The notes below the pieces were generated by a model. It was not told the DNA's origin, did no database searches, and saw only the letters and a program-made list of their open reading frames with translations. A program made the position numbers and the translations under genes. A stretch of DNA of 58,851 nt from Nodosilinea foveolarum (GTDB lineage: Bacteria; Cyanobacteriota; Cyanobacteriia; Phormidesmidales; Phormidesmidaceae), in the NCBI GenBank assembly GCA_003242035.1, contig QBMC01000008.1, positions 1-58,851 of the forward strand. The letters run 5' to 3'. Shown here in pieces: positions 41,581 to 49,480 of this stretch. Position 1 is the stretch's first letter. Every line of letters starts with the position of its first letter.

Positions 41581-41994
41581 TTATGAGTACTGAGTGGCTA
41601 ATATTTGGCTTCCTGGCTGGTCTGAAAAAGCACAGTGTTCCAAGAGGAAATCTAGCTTGGCCATACCGCTCGTTCTATCGAGTAGAACCTCGTCGTTACC
41701 TAAGACAAAGAGCGCGGTTTCTTCCTCATCGAAGCAAATCTCCCAGAAGGGGGGGACATAGCCTTTTGAGCATTCTCTAGTGGCGGTTAGCTGACCGTTC
41801 TCGTAGCGTAGATAGGTCAGACCGAAAAACTTGACTTCGACGATGGCGGGCGTGAAGCCTGCATCAAAGTTTCCCTTAGCATTTTGCTCCGTAATCTGCT
41901 GAGCAATTTCGGGAAACTCAGCGAAAAAGGCATGTGCAGCGTTAGATTGTGGTGTGGTCTTCATCTGTGTTGCTCCTGTCATAATATTCTCCAT
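41581..41994 (-). CDS. Hypothetical protein of the transfer operon
   Basis: 137 residues, or 127 if it begins at the internal Met of MKTTPQSNAAHAFFAEFPEI. It is soluble with alternating strands (AIVEVKFFGLTYLRYENGQL, WEICFDEEETALFVLG) and no membrane segment. The ATG at 41994 overlaps the stop region of the exported 214-residue protein. Not recognised; expressed with the transfer genes. Confidence 0.55.
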   Translation of the reverse strand: MENIMTGATQMKTTPQSNAAHAFFAEFPEIAQQITEQNAKGNFDAGFTPAIVEVKFFGLTYLRYENGQLTATRECSKGYVPPFWEICFDEEETALFVLGNDEVLLDRTSGMAKLDFLLEHCAFSDQPGSQILATQYS

Positions 41995-42638
41995 TAAAAT
42001 CCTATAGGGCCAAATTCGTCGTACTTGTAGTTGCTGTCAATATCTTGCAGAACATATTGGTCGCTTGGCACAGTGAGTCCAACCTGCTTCCAGACCCAGA
42101 CATCGACCGAAGTAAATTTCGGTCTTTCAAAGGGATCTAGATTTCGCTCTTCTAAATTAGCTTTGAAGTCTGTTCTAAAGTTTTCTATACCGCCTGCTGC
42201 GTTTATAGAGTGCTGGTAGGACTGAAGTGATAGAGAGCGAGCTGCATTCAGCTCAATTCTGTCGGTGATGGCTGTATCTATAGAAGGGTCATACGACACT
42301 CCGCACACTGGCCCTGTTAAAGTGGTGACCTTGAAGAAGAAGTTTTCACCCGCATCAGTGTTTCCAACCTCGCCCCTGGTGTATAGCCAGAAAACATGTT
42401 CGTCCCCACTAGAATCAATCGCTCTGCCAATAATTCCAGCAGTACGACTGCCGTATGGCTTACAGGCTTCATGAGGGTCTTGCGAAGTCTGTTGGGCGAC
42501 GAGCGCTATAGCCTTCGCGTTAGCTTGACTGCTGGTGTTAGCCTTTAAGCCAGTTGCGTAGTCTATGCGATTGACTAGAACGACAGACAAACATGCCAAC
42601 GCCAGCACGGTTAAAAAACGCTTATATTTTCTTTTCAT
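41994..42638 (-). CDS. Exported hypothetical protein
   Basis: 214 residues with a signal peptide or anchor (FLTVLALACLSVVLVNRI after a KRKYKR start). The exported part has two cysteines (HEACKPYGS, TGPVCGVSYD) and conserved-looking aromatic motifs (DEHVFWLYTRGEVGN, DVWVWKQVGL). It lies 12 bases after the wall hydrolase gene and is likely secreted with it. It may be a periplasmic transfer accessory. Family unknown. Confidence 0.6.
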   Translation of the reverse strand: MKRKYKRFLTVLALACLSVVLVNRIDYATGLKANTSSQANAKAIALVAQQTSQDPHEACKPYGSRTAGIIGRAIDSSGDEHVFWLYTRGEVGNTDAGENFFFKVTTLTGPVCGVSYDPSIDTAITDRIELNAARSLSLQSYQHSINAAGGIENFRTDFKANLEERNLDPFERPKFTSVDVWVWKQVGLTVPSDQYVLQDIDSNYKYDEFGPIGF

Positions 42639-42650
42639 ATGCCCTTGCTA

Positions 42651-44837
42651 TTAATAATCCCAATCAATGACAGAATCAGGGTCTATTCGAACCTCCCCTG
42701 GGCCAATTACCTCAAAGTGCAGATGAGGCCCACTGCTGTGGCCGCTAGAGCCAATCGCGCCAATCTTGTCGCCTTTAGCAACGCTGTCACCCGTGCGCAC
42801 AAAGACGTTACTCATGTGGCCGTATAGCGTCTTAAATTCGCCGTGGTCAATGATGACGTGAAGCCCCCAGCTCACATCCCCGTGGTCGTCTACGGTCACA
42901 GTTCCACCATCGGCGGCAAAGATTGGATCGCCAAAATTGCCGCCGACATCAACGCCCTTGTGGACGCGCCGCCCACCGCTACCGTTTGGATTGAAGGGAC
43001 TGTGAGGCTTATAGCCAACCGTAGGGCTTTGTAGATCTCCGGTAGCTTGCCCGCACTTAGAAGTCCCTACATTTTTGTGATAGCTTTTCTTCGTAGCTTG
43101 GCCATAATCCCAGAGTGATAACGTTCCGTAGCCATCACTGACCGAGGTTGAATCTAAGGTGCCGTTGCGTAATACGTCGCCCCCGCCGAAATGCATCTGT
43201 CCAAGAATTTCGAGAATGCGATCGCCTGAATACCCTTTGTCTAACAAAGATTGAATTGTTCTACTTTGGTCTTCTACGAACAACTTATCTTGTTCTTTGG
43301 GTGGAAAGTACTTTGCGATCTCTGCGGGCGTTGGTTGTTGTCCGCGAAAGGTTTTTTCTAAGAACGCGCCACCTCCTGGTGTTGCGGAGATGATAGCTAC
43401 CACATCTTCTCTGTAGCTCATGTACTGATAGCGCCCAAGTGCGTATCCGCGCTCGTTCGGATATCCATAGGGGCCACCATCAACGTACAGTCCGCCAGGA
43501 ACGGTATAAGGATCGCCGCTGACGTTGGATTCTATACTGTGAATGGCTTCAGCTAGCGCGTTAAAATCTACTCCGCCTGGGCCTTTTCCACACAAAGAGC
43601 CGCTGCCGCCGCTCCCTCTGGGCCGGTATTTGCCCATGATGTCATTAATCTCTTGAGAGTTAGCGGGCTTGAGTTTTTCCCAAGCTTTAGGCATTTCTAG
43701 TCCGCTGGTGATGCCCCCGAGCGCATCGAGAAAGCCAGTGACAACCATGCCCTTTTCCTTGCTATTGAGCACTGGCATCGGAACGGGGCCAAGAAAATAA
43801 GGCGTACAGCCTAAGTCAGGAAAGCCGCGATAGCAGTATCGGAAGTAGAGGGCGAACTCTGCTGTACCTTTGGACTCGTCTGTTTTATCTAAAACTATTT
43901 TGACGGTATCGCCAAAGGGGAGCCGTCCGGTTGGCTCCTTACCCCCGTTGACGACTCCCAGGACGCCCTCGCCGCCGTTCACTATCTGCTGCCCTTCCTT
44001 GCTACCGCCTGCTATCCACTGCGCCCCGTGCATGTTGCCAGCACCGCTCAGTTCGATATGCGCACAGCCCCTCTCCTGTACGCACTGAACCGAGAAGCCG
44101 TCTGAGTTGCTGCCAGTAATAGAGCGTTTAGTGCGCGTCTTAGTGTGTTCCTTTGGCCCGTAGGTCATATCGTGAGTGGCCGTAATGCCGCTAAAAATAT
44201 CTGGTATCTGAGACAACTTGCCGAAGCCGATATCTCCTAAGCCCGGTACTTCAGATAGCGCGGTTTCCTTCCAGTTCTGAAACTCAGAGAACTCAGTCAG
44301 GTCTAGATTGGGAATTTCCAGCACGGAATAGTCGCCTAACAACTCGCTGAAGTTTAGATCGCCGATGAAGTGATCGGCTTCTATCATCTCGCCCAAGGTG
44401 GCTGAGAGATCGAAGTCAATCACTTCAGCGATCGCCGGGACTTCTTTGAGGGTAAAGTTTTCTAGTGCCGGAACTGCCTTTACTACTTCGGCCAAGGACT
44501 TGTCTTGAAGAAAGGGTACATCAGCGATTCTGAGTCCTTCCAAATCCAGGCCCGATAGCTGGGAAACAAGATCTAAGTTCATCTCTTGTGCACCGAAAGA
44601 GGATTGAAAGTCGCCGAGCGTGAAAACATCAACGGGAAGGTCGCCCGCTTCCCAGTGTCGGCCAGGGTCATAACCCATCTCGATAGCGAGATCCCCAGCA
44701 GAGGCAATGTCACCTGCCTCCTGATAAGCCGGAAGCGAGTTAAACGTCACGTTTGACAAATCAATTGCACCGCCTTCAGCCTGGGCAGGAGATGCCCAAA
44801 GCAGATAACAAAGCAGAAAAGTGATGATTACTCTAAT
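42651..44837 (-). CDS. Secreted bifunctional cell-wall hydrolase (lysozyme-like plus M23 peptidase)
   Basis: 702 residues are certain (TTG at 44759). The frame is open further upstream and encodes a clear signal peptide (RVIITFLLCYLLWASPAQA), so translation probably starts at the ATT at 44837 or a nearby non-AUG codon; no ATG, GTG or TTG is available before the TGA. Order: signal, a Leu/Ile-rich repeat domain (about 30-230), a beta region with cysteines, a lytic-transglycosylase-like domain (NALAEAIHSIES, then YALGRYQYMSYREDV), and a C-terminal M23 zinc peptidase with HKGVD and HLHFE. It would locally open peptidoglycan for the conjugation channel, like VirB1. Confidence 0.85.
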   Translation of the reverse strand: MRVIITFLLCYLLWASPAQAEGGAIDLSNVTFNSLPAYQEAGDIASAGDLAIEMGYDPGRHWEAGDLPVDVFTLGDFQSSFGAQEMNLDLVSQLSGLDLEGLRIADVPFLQDKSLAEVVKAVPALENFTLKEVPAIAEVIDFDLSATLGEMIEADHFIGDLNFSELLGDYSVLEIPNLDLTEFSEFQNWKETALSEVPGLGDIGFGKLSQIPDIFSGITATHDMTYGPKEHTKTRTKRSITGSNSDGFSVQCVQERGCAHIELSGAGNMHGAQWIAGGSKEGQQIVNGGEGVLGVVNGGKEPTGRLPFGDTVKIVLDKTDESKGTAEFALYFRYCYRGFPDLGCTPYFLGPVPMPVLNSKEKGMVVTGFLDALGGITSGLEMPKAWEKLKPANSQEINDIMGKYRPRGSGGSGSLCGKGPGGVDFNALAEAIHSIESNVSGDPYTVPGGLYVDGGPYGYPNERGYALGRYQYMSYREDVVAIISATPGGGAFLEKTFRGQQPTPAEIAKYFPPKEQDKLFVEDQSRTIQSLLDKGYSGDRILEILGQMHFGGGDVLRNGTLDSTSVSDGYGTLSLWDYGQATKKSYHKNVGTSKCGQATGDLQSPTVGYKPHSPFNPNGSGGRRVHKGVDVGGNFGDPIFAADGGTVTVDDHGDVSWGLHVIIDHGEFKTLYGHMSNVFVRTGDSVAKGDKIGAIGSSGHSSGPHLHFEVIGPGEVRIDPDSVIDWDY

Positions 44838-44996
44838 AACAGCGATGGGTCAGTCCAAACACTTAGACTGCCAGCCTAGAACAGAATCGAAAGTTCTCCT
44901 ATAGCCGCTACTTGAGCTAATTTTTGCGGTTTTTAGCTGTTAGCTGAAGGGCATTAAACAGTTATCAGCAGTGAATAGGAGCTGTTTTGTTGCACC
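44838..44996. other. Gene-free spacer
   Basis: 159 bases between the wall hydrolase and the small plus-strand frame. It should contain the promoter or leader of the hydrolase operon. No repeat or strong hairpin seen. Confidence 0.3.
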
Positions 44997-45119
44997 ATGT
45001 CTAAAATCTCGATAGAAAGAGCAGTAAGAAAGAGAACTTTAGCTGCACAATTGGCAAAAAGTACTGCACTGAAGCAGCATCAAGAATTAACAAAACTCAA
45101 AATTCTAGCTGGGGTCTAG
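44997..45119 (+). CDS. Possible 40-residue basic peptide
   Basis: An ATG at 44997 opens a 40-codon frame (MSKISIERAVRKRTLAAQLA, then KSTALKQHQELTKLKILAGV) with Lys/Arg-rich helical composition. An AGGAG lies too far upstream to be a normal ribosome-binding site. It is convergent with the relaxase gene and overlaps its 3' end by 23 bases. It may be a small DNA-binding peptide or a chance frame. Confidence 0.25.
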   Translation: MSKISIERAVRKRTLAAQLAKSTALKQHQELTKLKILAGV

Positions 45120-46047
45120 GCTCGACTTCAATATCTGATTGTTCATGTTCAATGCGCAATCGCTCCTCCATATCTTGATAGAGGCTTTTACACTCTGCTA
45201 GCGGGAGCGCTAGTATCTCGTCTACCAGCTCCTTCGAGTCAGCTCTGTGCTGAACGCCGTGGTAACGCCTTAAGCCGTTGAGCGAGTAGGCTCTGCCTAG
45301 CTTGCCGCCTGAGAAGGCGACTCCATCAACGGCAAAGCTGATACCGACATGCGCTCCGGCTTTCTCCTTAAGCTGAATAGAGATGTCGGGATATTTAACC
45401 CGTAGCTCCATAACTAGTCGCGTAAGCGAGGTGGACATTGGTAGGCATTCATCCAATGCCGCCCAAAGCCTTTCCTTTGGCAATAGCCGCCCTGTTCTTC
45501 GCTTTTGCCGATACTCGCCGGTCGAAAGGTTCCTCACCGCCGCTGTGGGCCTAGTCTGAGTTTGCTTGAGACTAAATCTAAGCTCTAAGTCTTTTTCTAG
45601 CTGACGGATACGGTAGCGGTCAAAGCTATTGCCAACCCACATGCCATCGTAGTCAACCGTACTGGCTGCAAGATGCCAATGACGATGGTTCGTATCATGA
45701 TGCTCAACGCCGACGTAAGGACACCGCCCATGTCCAAGCTGTTTTAGCAACATCCTCGAAATTTCGTACATAGCGGCCTGTTCGACTTGTACGCTGTCCT
45801 CAATAGGAAGACTAATCGAGTAGTGCGCAATAACCTTATCGACCTTTGGGTTCAGCCTAGCTACCTGCTTAAAGTTATGAGCAAGCTCCGATACAGTCCG
45901 CCCCGGCACGGTGCGGCAGATAACTATGTTCTGGATATTTCCAGTCCTTTGAAGCTCAGCCTCTACTGTTTCGAGCTGCTTTTTGGGATCGAACAAATAG
46001 TCAAGCAGCTTGAGCGGTTCGCCTCCCCTGGTTACCTTAATCCTCAA
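45097..46047 (-). CDS. Conjugative relaxase (MobA/VirD2-type)
   Basis: About 316 residues from the TTG at 46047 (M-R-I-K-V-T-R-G-G), which overlaps the MobC-like stop by 11 bases; the ORF is open further upstream but only over mobC. The metal-binding His triad is VEHHDTNHRHWHLAAS, motif III of MOBP/MOBV-type relaxases. Upstream is KVIAHYSISLP. The catalytic tyrosine is probably in the first 30 residues (LLDYLFDP). It nicks oriT and pilots the strand through the T4SS. It is short compared with RP4 TraI (over 700 residues) and lacks a C-terminal primase or helicase. A basic tail (EYRQKRRTGRL) may aid DNA binding. Confidence 0.85.
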   Translation of the reverse strand: MRIKVTRGGEPLKLLDYLFDPKKQLETVEAELQRTGNIQNIVICRTVPGRTVSELAHNFKQVARLNPKVDKVIAHYSISLPIEDSVQVEQAAMYEISRMLLKQLGHGRCPYVGVEHHDTNHRHWHLAASTVDYDGMWVGNSFDRYRIRQLEKDLELRFSLKQTQTRPTAAVRNLSTGEYRQKRRTGRLLPKERLWAALDECLPMSTSLTRLVMELRVKYPDISIQLKEKAGAHVGISFAVDGVAFSGGKLGRAYSLNGLRRYHGVQHRADSKELVDEILALPLAECKSLYQDMEERLRIEHEQSDIEVEPRPQLEF

Positions 46048-46333
46048 ATTGACACAACTCTGCCATGCGTTTTCGGCTATCTCCGAGGGATGCGCCGTCA
46101 AGGACATCTTGAGCGATTTCAAATAAGCGATCGCTCATTGAAGGGGAAAGCCGATCCGTTTCTATCAGACTCACCATGCAGCTAACCATTTCTACAAACA
46201 TGGCTCTGCTGTGGAGGTCTGCAAAAGCTTGTCGCTTAAGGTATTTGCTAATGCTATATCCAGCGGCCTTTGCCTTTTTTTCTATCTGATTTTTTTCGCT
46301 CTCTGAGCAGTACACACTAATTTCCATAAGCAC
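46037..46333 (-). CDS. MobC/NikA-like ribbon-helix-helix relaxosome protein
   Basis: 98 residues. The pattern EISVYCSESEKNQIEKKAKA, then AGYSISKYLKRQAFADL, is the ribbon-helix-helix of MobC/TraJ/NikA proteins, which bind oriT next to nic and recruit the relaxase. It precedes the relaxase with overlapping genes. Its start (46333) is about 20 bases from the candidate nic site, so it would regulate its own operon as it binds oriT. Confidence 0.75.
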   Translation of the reverse strand: MLMEISVYCSESEKNQIEKKAKAAGYSISKYLKRQAFADLHSRAMFVEMVSCMVSLIETDRLSPSMSDRLFEIAQDVLDGASLGDSRKRMAELCQFED

Positions 46334-46346
46334 CCCCGTTTTGCCA

Positions 46347-46354
46347 TATCTTGC
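46347..46354 (+). other. Candidate nic site (TATCTTG|C)
   Basis: TATCTTGC fits the MOBP nick consensus YATCYTG/Y, with cleavage expected between 46353 and 46354 on the plus strand. It lies between mobC and the 22-bp repeats. An eight-base match alone is weak; the position makes it attractive. Confidence 0.45.
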
Positions 46355-46390
46355 TATTCCAAAAAGCTGAGAGAAAATGCAGTTAGCATT

Positions 46391-46566
46391 ATAAGAATAA
46401 TATACGAGTAATATAAGAATAATATACGAGTAATATAAGAATAATATACGAGTAATATAAGAACAATATACGAGTAATATAAGAACAATATAGGAGCATT
46501 ATAAGAATAGTACACAAGTATTATAAGAATAATATACGAGTATTATATGAATAATATAGGAGTATT
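46391..46566. repeat. Eight tandem 22-bp AT-rich repeats in oriT
   Basis: Units start every 22 bp at 46391, 46413, 46435, 46457, 46479, 46501, 46523 and 46545, with consensus ATAAGAATAATATACGAGTA plus two bases. The first three are identical and later ones diverge. The spacing of two helical turns would put all sites on one DNA face and may bend the DNA. Likely binding sites for the adjacent TraK-like protein. Confidence 0.9.
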
Positions 46567-46578
46567 TATTCATATAAT
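46542..46578. repeat. 13-bp inverted repeat at the end of the repeat array
   Basis: ATTATATGAATAA (46542-46554) and TTATTCATATAAT (46566-46578) are exact complements around an 11-base loop. The left arm is made by the variant last unit of the array. It may be an operator for the traK-like operon. Confidence 0.75.
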
Positions 46579-46699
46579 TATCTTCGTGAAATTTAGATGT
46601 ACTTTCACCAATAGATTGAGGATAGCGATATGGTAGGAAAAAGAAACAACTTTCAAAAGCTTGATCGCTTTTCCTAGCGTTTTTCTAAAAGGTTTATGC

Positions 46700-47116
46700 A
46701 TGGGCAAAATTTACAAAGTAGACTTCGGTGAAGAGGAACAGAAAACTAAGACTATTCAGGAGCTGTTTGAAAGCATTCAGTTTTACCGCAGTGAAGGCAA
46801 AACCATTCGCTCTATACATGCTGCGCTTGAGCGTTCTGGACTATGGAAGAAAAGTCTCAGCAGCTTTTTGAAAGATTACTATCAGCATTGCAACTCAGAA
46901 AAGGGTGCTAGGACAAAAGGGTCTAAGTCTACCGTGTCTTTGCAAAGTGCTCCCACTGACAGCAAGCAGAATTCAACTGCTAACAGCCTTCAAGAGAAAA
47001 ACATCGAGAGTAAGCCACAGATTGATATTAGGACAGGCATCAAGCCAGATATGACTTTAGAGGAGAAGAGAGCAATCTCAGCTCAGATTTTTAAGAGAAA
47101 ACGAGAACAGCAGTAA
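46700..47116 (+). CDS. TraK-like oriT-binding protein
   Basis: 138 residues from the ATG at 46700, chosen because AAAAGG lies 7 bases upstream; an upstream TTG-type extension to 46661 is less likely. The N-terminal half (IQELFESIQFYRSEGKTIRS, then IHAALERSGLWKKSLSSFLK) is the helical module of RP4 TraK, 134 residues long, which binds and bends oriT. The C-terminal half is a polar Ser/Lys-rich tail. It is directly downstream of the 22-bp repeats and 7 bases upstream of the TraL-like gene. Two further proteins with this module are at 49051 and 49481. Confidence 0.7.
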   Translation: MGKIYKVDFGEEEQKTKTIQELFESIQFYRSEGKTIRSIHAALERSGLWKKSLSSFLKDYYQHCNSEKGARTKGSKSTVSLQSAPTDSKQNSTANSLQEKNIESKPQIDIRTGIKPDMTLEEKRAISAQIFKRKREQQ

Positions 47117-47123
47117 GGAAACC

Positions 47124-48008
47124 ATGACCAGACTTCATATTGTGACCGGCGATAAAGGCAACGTAGGCAAAAGCGCTTGGTGTACAGCCATGATTGAGTG
47201 CTACCGCCATCATGGAACACCGCTTGCGTTAGTAGATGCAGATAGTGATAGTCAGACGCTGAGTAAGGTGTATGACTCAGCCTTTCCAATTGAGTTTTCG
47301 GACGACCTTGAATATGCACCGTTCACAGATAGCATTTATGAGATTGCGCTCAAAGAGGTAGGGAAGAAGAAAAAAGGCGGGGACGTTCTAGTCGATCTGC
47401 CTGCCGGTGGAGAGAAGTTTATCAATAAGTGGATAAATGATTGCGATCTCACCGAGCGAGCCAAAGCCGACGAAATTACGATCATTAAATGGTGGGTATC
47501 AGACTCCGATTCAAGTTCGATTCAGATGTTTGAAAAAGACGTAGCGCGATACCCCTCTATTAAATATGTGTTCCTTAAAAACATGGGTAGAAGCTCACCC
47601 CCTCAGTGGACTAGCTTTGACGAGAGTGAAACGATAGAAGCATTGGTGAAGAAAAAGCGAATCAGCGTATATGAAGTGCCCGGTATCCCATCGGCTATTT
47701 TGGATAAGCTGAGAGTGGCAGGCGCACAGCTAATAGACGTTATCAATGATGAAGAATACAAAAAATACGGCTTGAGCACGGTGATGCGAGTGAGAAGCTG
47801 GGTCACCAGTACTCGTCGTCTCATTGATTCAGCTATGCCAGAAGAAAAGAAGAAAGCTACCAGAAAGAAAGCCGTCGCTCAAGAGTCAGGAGCTGCTACA
47901 GCCGCTGACTCTACTATGGTTGCTGAACTCTTAGAAGCACCGACAACCGTTGAAGCTAGTCCATCAGATCAACAGACGAAAGTGCCTGCAACCGTCGAAT
48001 CTCGTTAG
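47124..48008 (+). CDS. TraL-like ParA-superfamily ATPase
   Basis: 294 residues with a deviant Walker A (GDKGNVGKSAW, residues about 9-19), then ALVDADSDSQTLSKVYDS and a strand with DVLVDLPAGGEKFI. This is the MinD/ParA fold but with the substitutions seen in TraL of IncP plasmids. The C-terminal 60 residues are Ala/Lys-rich and likely disordered. Its place after a TraK-like gene and before a coiled-coil membrane protein matches RP4 traK-traL-traM. It probably links relaxosome DNA to the cell pole or channel. No centromere-binding partner of the ParB type lies beside it. Confidence 0.7.
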   Translation: MTRLHIVTGDKGNVGKSAWCTAMIECYRHHGTPLALVDADSDSQTLSKVYDSAFPIEFSDDLEYAPFTDSIYEIALKEVGKKKKGGDVLVDLPAGGEKFINKWINDCDLTERAKADEITIIKWWVSDSDSSSIQMFEKDVARYPSIKYVFLKNMGRSSPPQWTSFDESETIEALVKKKRISVYEVPGIPSAILDKLRVAGAQLIDVINDEEYKKYGLSTVMRVRSWVTSTRRLIDSAMPEEKKKATRKKAVAQESGAATAADSTMVAELLEAPTTVEASPSDQQTKVPATVESR

Positions 48009-48035
48009 CAAACTTAAGTCATATTGTAGGAAGTA

Positions 48036-48935
48036 ATGGAAACAGTCGAATATGCGAATGCGATCGCCTATCTAAGCGAACGGATAGATGGGCTAGTCGT
48101 AAAGCAAGATACATACCACGAGAAAACATGGGAGAGACTTGAGCAGTGGTCGGAGACAAACGTACAGTTAGTCAGGAGCCTGCGGGAACAATCGCAAGAC
48201 AATCGCGCATCGACCGGCACCTATCAGTCGCTCGTGCAGCACTTGCTGACATTCGCACAGACAACGCAGCAGCTCACCTCAACCACCTGGAAACTCGACA
48301 GCTCATCGGAAAAATTGATGCGCTACTTGATGGAGGAGCAAGCCGCCCAGTTCAGGAGCCTCGAAGCGAACAACGAGAAATTACAGGAGTCATCGAGCCT
48401 GCTAGCGAGATACCTGATAGAGGAGCAGTCGCCCCAGCTAGAGAACCTGAAAGCAAACAGCCAGCAGCTCAAAACCTCGTCGAGCGACTTAGAGACCTAT
48501 TTGAAGACAGAGCAGTCGCAGCGCCTGAAGCTACTGGAAACCAGCATAAGGACGTTGCTAGAGATGATCGAAGCGTCTCAGAAGACCTCATCTTCTCCAA
48601 TAGCGATCTCCTCGGTAAAGAGTACGACGACTCCGGTGCAGGACAGTTCGCCAGTCGAGGCGAACCCGAAAGCCAAGAGCCAGCCAGCCAGCAGCTCCAT
48701 GACAGCGATCGCTCACAGCATAAAGGAGAAGCAGAGCTATAGCCTATATACAGTGATGCTTTCGGTTGGGGCTTCTTTTATAACGACTGTTTTTCTACTG
48801 ATAGCCGCCTGGAGCGTTGGGGGTATTGGAAATGCACTTGCAAACATTTCGCGGATGTCGGAGCTGAGTCCTGACAAACTAGAAAATCCTGAACCTGCGT
48901 TAGGGATTGAGGAGCAGAAATCTGACGAGCTGTAA
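48036..48935 (+). CDS. TraM-position coiled-coil membrane protein with 29-residue repeats
   Basis: 299 residues. A long coiled coil (about 1-190) includes three consecutive 29-residue repeats, beginning KLMRYLMEEQAAQFRSLEAN, LLARYLIEEQSPQLENLKAN and DLETYLKTEQSQRLKLLETS (about 90-176). A polar linker leads to one C-terminal membrane helix (LSVGASFITTVFLLIAAWSV). Third gene after oriT, in the place of RP4 traM. It could tether the TraL-like ATPase or the relaxosome to the membrane. A 198-codon frame (48146-48742) runs within it in another phase. Confidence 0.7.
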   Translation: METVEYANAIAYLSERIDGLVVKQDTYHEKTWERLEQWSETNVQLVRSLREQSQDNRASTGTYQSLVQHLLTFAQTTQQLTSTTWKLDSSSEKLMRYLMEEQAAQFRSLEANNEKLQESSSLLARYLIEEQSPQLENLKANSQQLKTSSSDLETYLKTEQSQRLKLLETSIRTLLEMIEASQKTSSSPIAISSVKSTTTPVQDSSPVEANPKAKSQPASSSMTAIAHSIKEKQSYSLYTVMLSVGASFITTVFLLIAAWSVGGIGNALANISRMSELSPDKLENPEPALGIEEQKSDEL

Positions 48936-49050
48936 CGTAGCGAATCAGATTTGGGCAAGTTCTTAAAATATTATGGATACAGGGCAGCATGACCCGCAAG
49001 GAAATGCCAACTTTGTTAACTCTTTTTATGCCGGATATCACTGAGACACT

Positions 49051-49461
49051 ATGGCTGAATCTGTCTATTCCCGCGAGCAGGTTGAACAGTGGCAAACCAA
49101 GCTTGAGGCGATCGCTTCTGAGCCACGCACGACCTTTACTAAAAAGCAGGTAGTCGAAGAACTGATCGACACGATTGAAACGGCACTGGAGTCGCGCTCT
49201 TATCTAGAGGTTGCAAATGGACTAAAGGACTGGGGACTAGATATCTCTGAAGGGTCACTCAAGCAGTATGTTTCTCGCTACCGCAAGGCGAATAAAACAA
49301 AGCCAGTTTCTTTGGGGAAGAAACGCGCTACGAAGACATCCGTACTGGAGGGTGATGAGAAGTCGGTGCAGGCGTCAGTAGCGGCGGATGAACCGATGAA
49401 GAAAAAGAAGGCAACGGGTGGTAAGCAAAAAGGCTTTGTTGAAATGCCTGAAGAGTTGTAA
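49051..49461 (+). CDS. TraK-like helical DNA-binding protein, second copy
   Basis: 136 residues. After a charged start, the module ELIDTIETALESRSYLEVAN, then GLKDWGLDISEGSLKQYVSR, matches the TraK-type pattern (AL..G.s...ia..L...g...s..tfk.yv.R). The tail is basic (LGKKRATKTS, MKKKKATGGKQKG). It lies 115 bases after the coiled-coil gene and is probably in the same transcript. It may bind oriT repeats with a different specificity or regulate the operon. Confidence 0.6.
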   Translation: MAESVYSREQVEQWQTKLEAIASEPRTTFTKKQVVEELIDTIETALESRSYLEVANGLKDWGLDISEGSLKQYVSRYRKANKTKPVSLGKKRATKTSVLEGDEKSVQASVAADEPMKKKKATGGKQKGFVEMPEEL

Positions 49462-49480
49462 ATTACGAATTGAATATACG

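Larger units (their letters stand above)
46334..46699. other. Probable origin of transfer (oriT)
   Basis: 366-base gene-free region between divergent relaxosome genes: mobC and relaxase to the left, TraK-, TraL- and TraM-like genes to the right. This is the arrangement around RP4 oriT. It contains a MOBP-like nic motif (46347-46354), eight 22-bp repeats (46391-46566) and a 13-bp inverted repeat. It must also hold divergent promoters. Confidence 0.7.

Noticed and set aside
46391-46566. Regularly spaced repeats suggesting a CRISPR array
   Set aside because: The 22-bp units are directly tandem with no unique spacers, and no cas genes are near; iteron-like binding sites fit better.
47124-48008. 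TraL-like ATPase as a third partition locus
   Set aside because: No small ParB-like gene or par-type repeats lie beside it; the TraK-like neighbour and oriT context fit TraL better.
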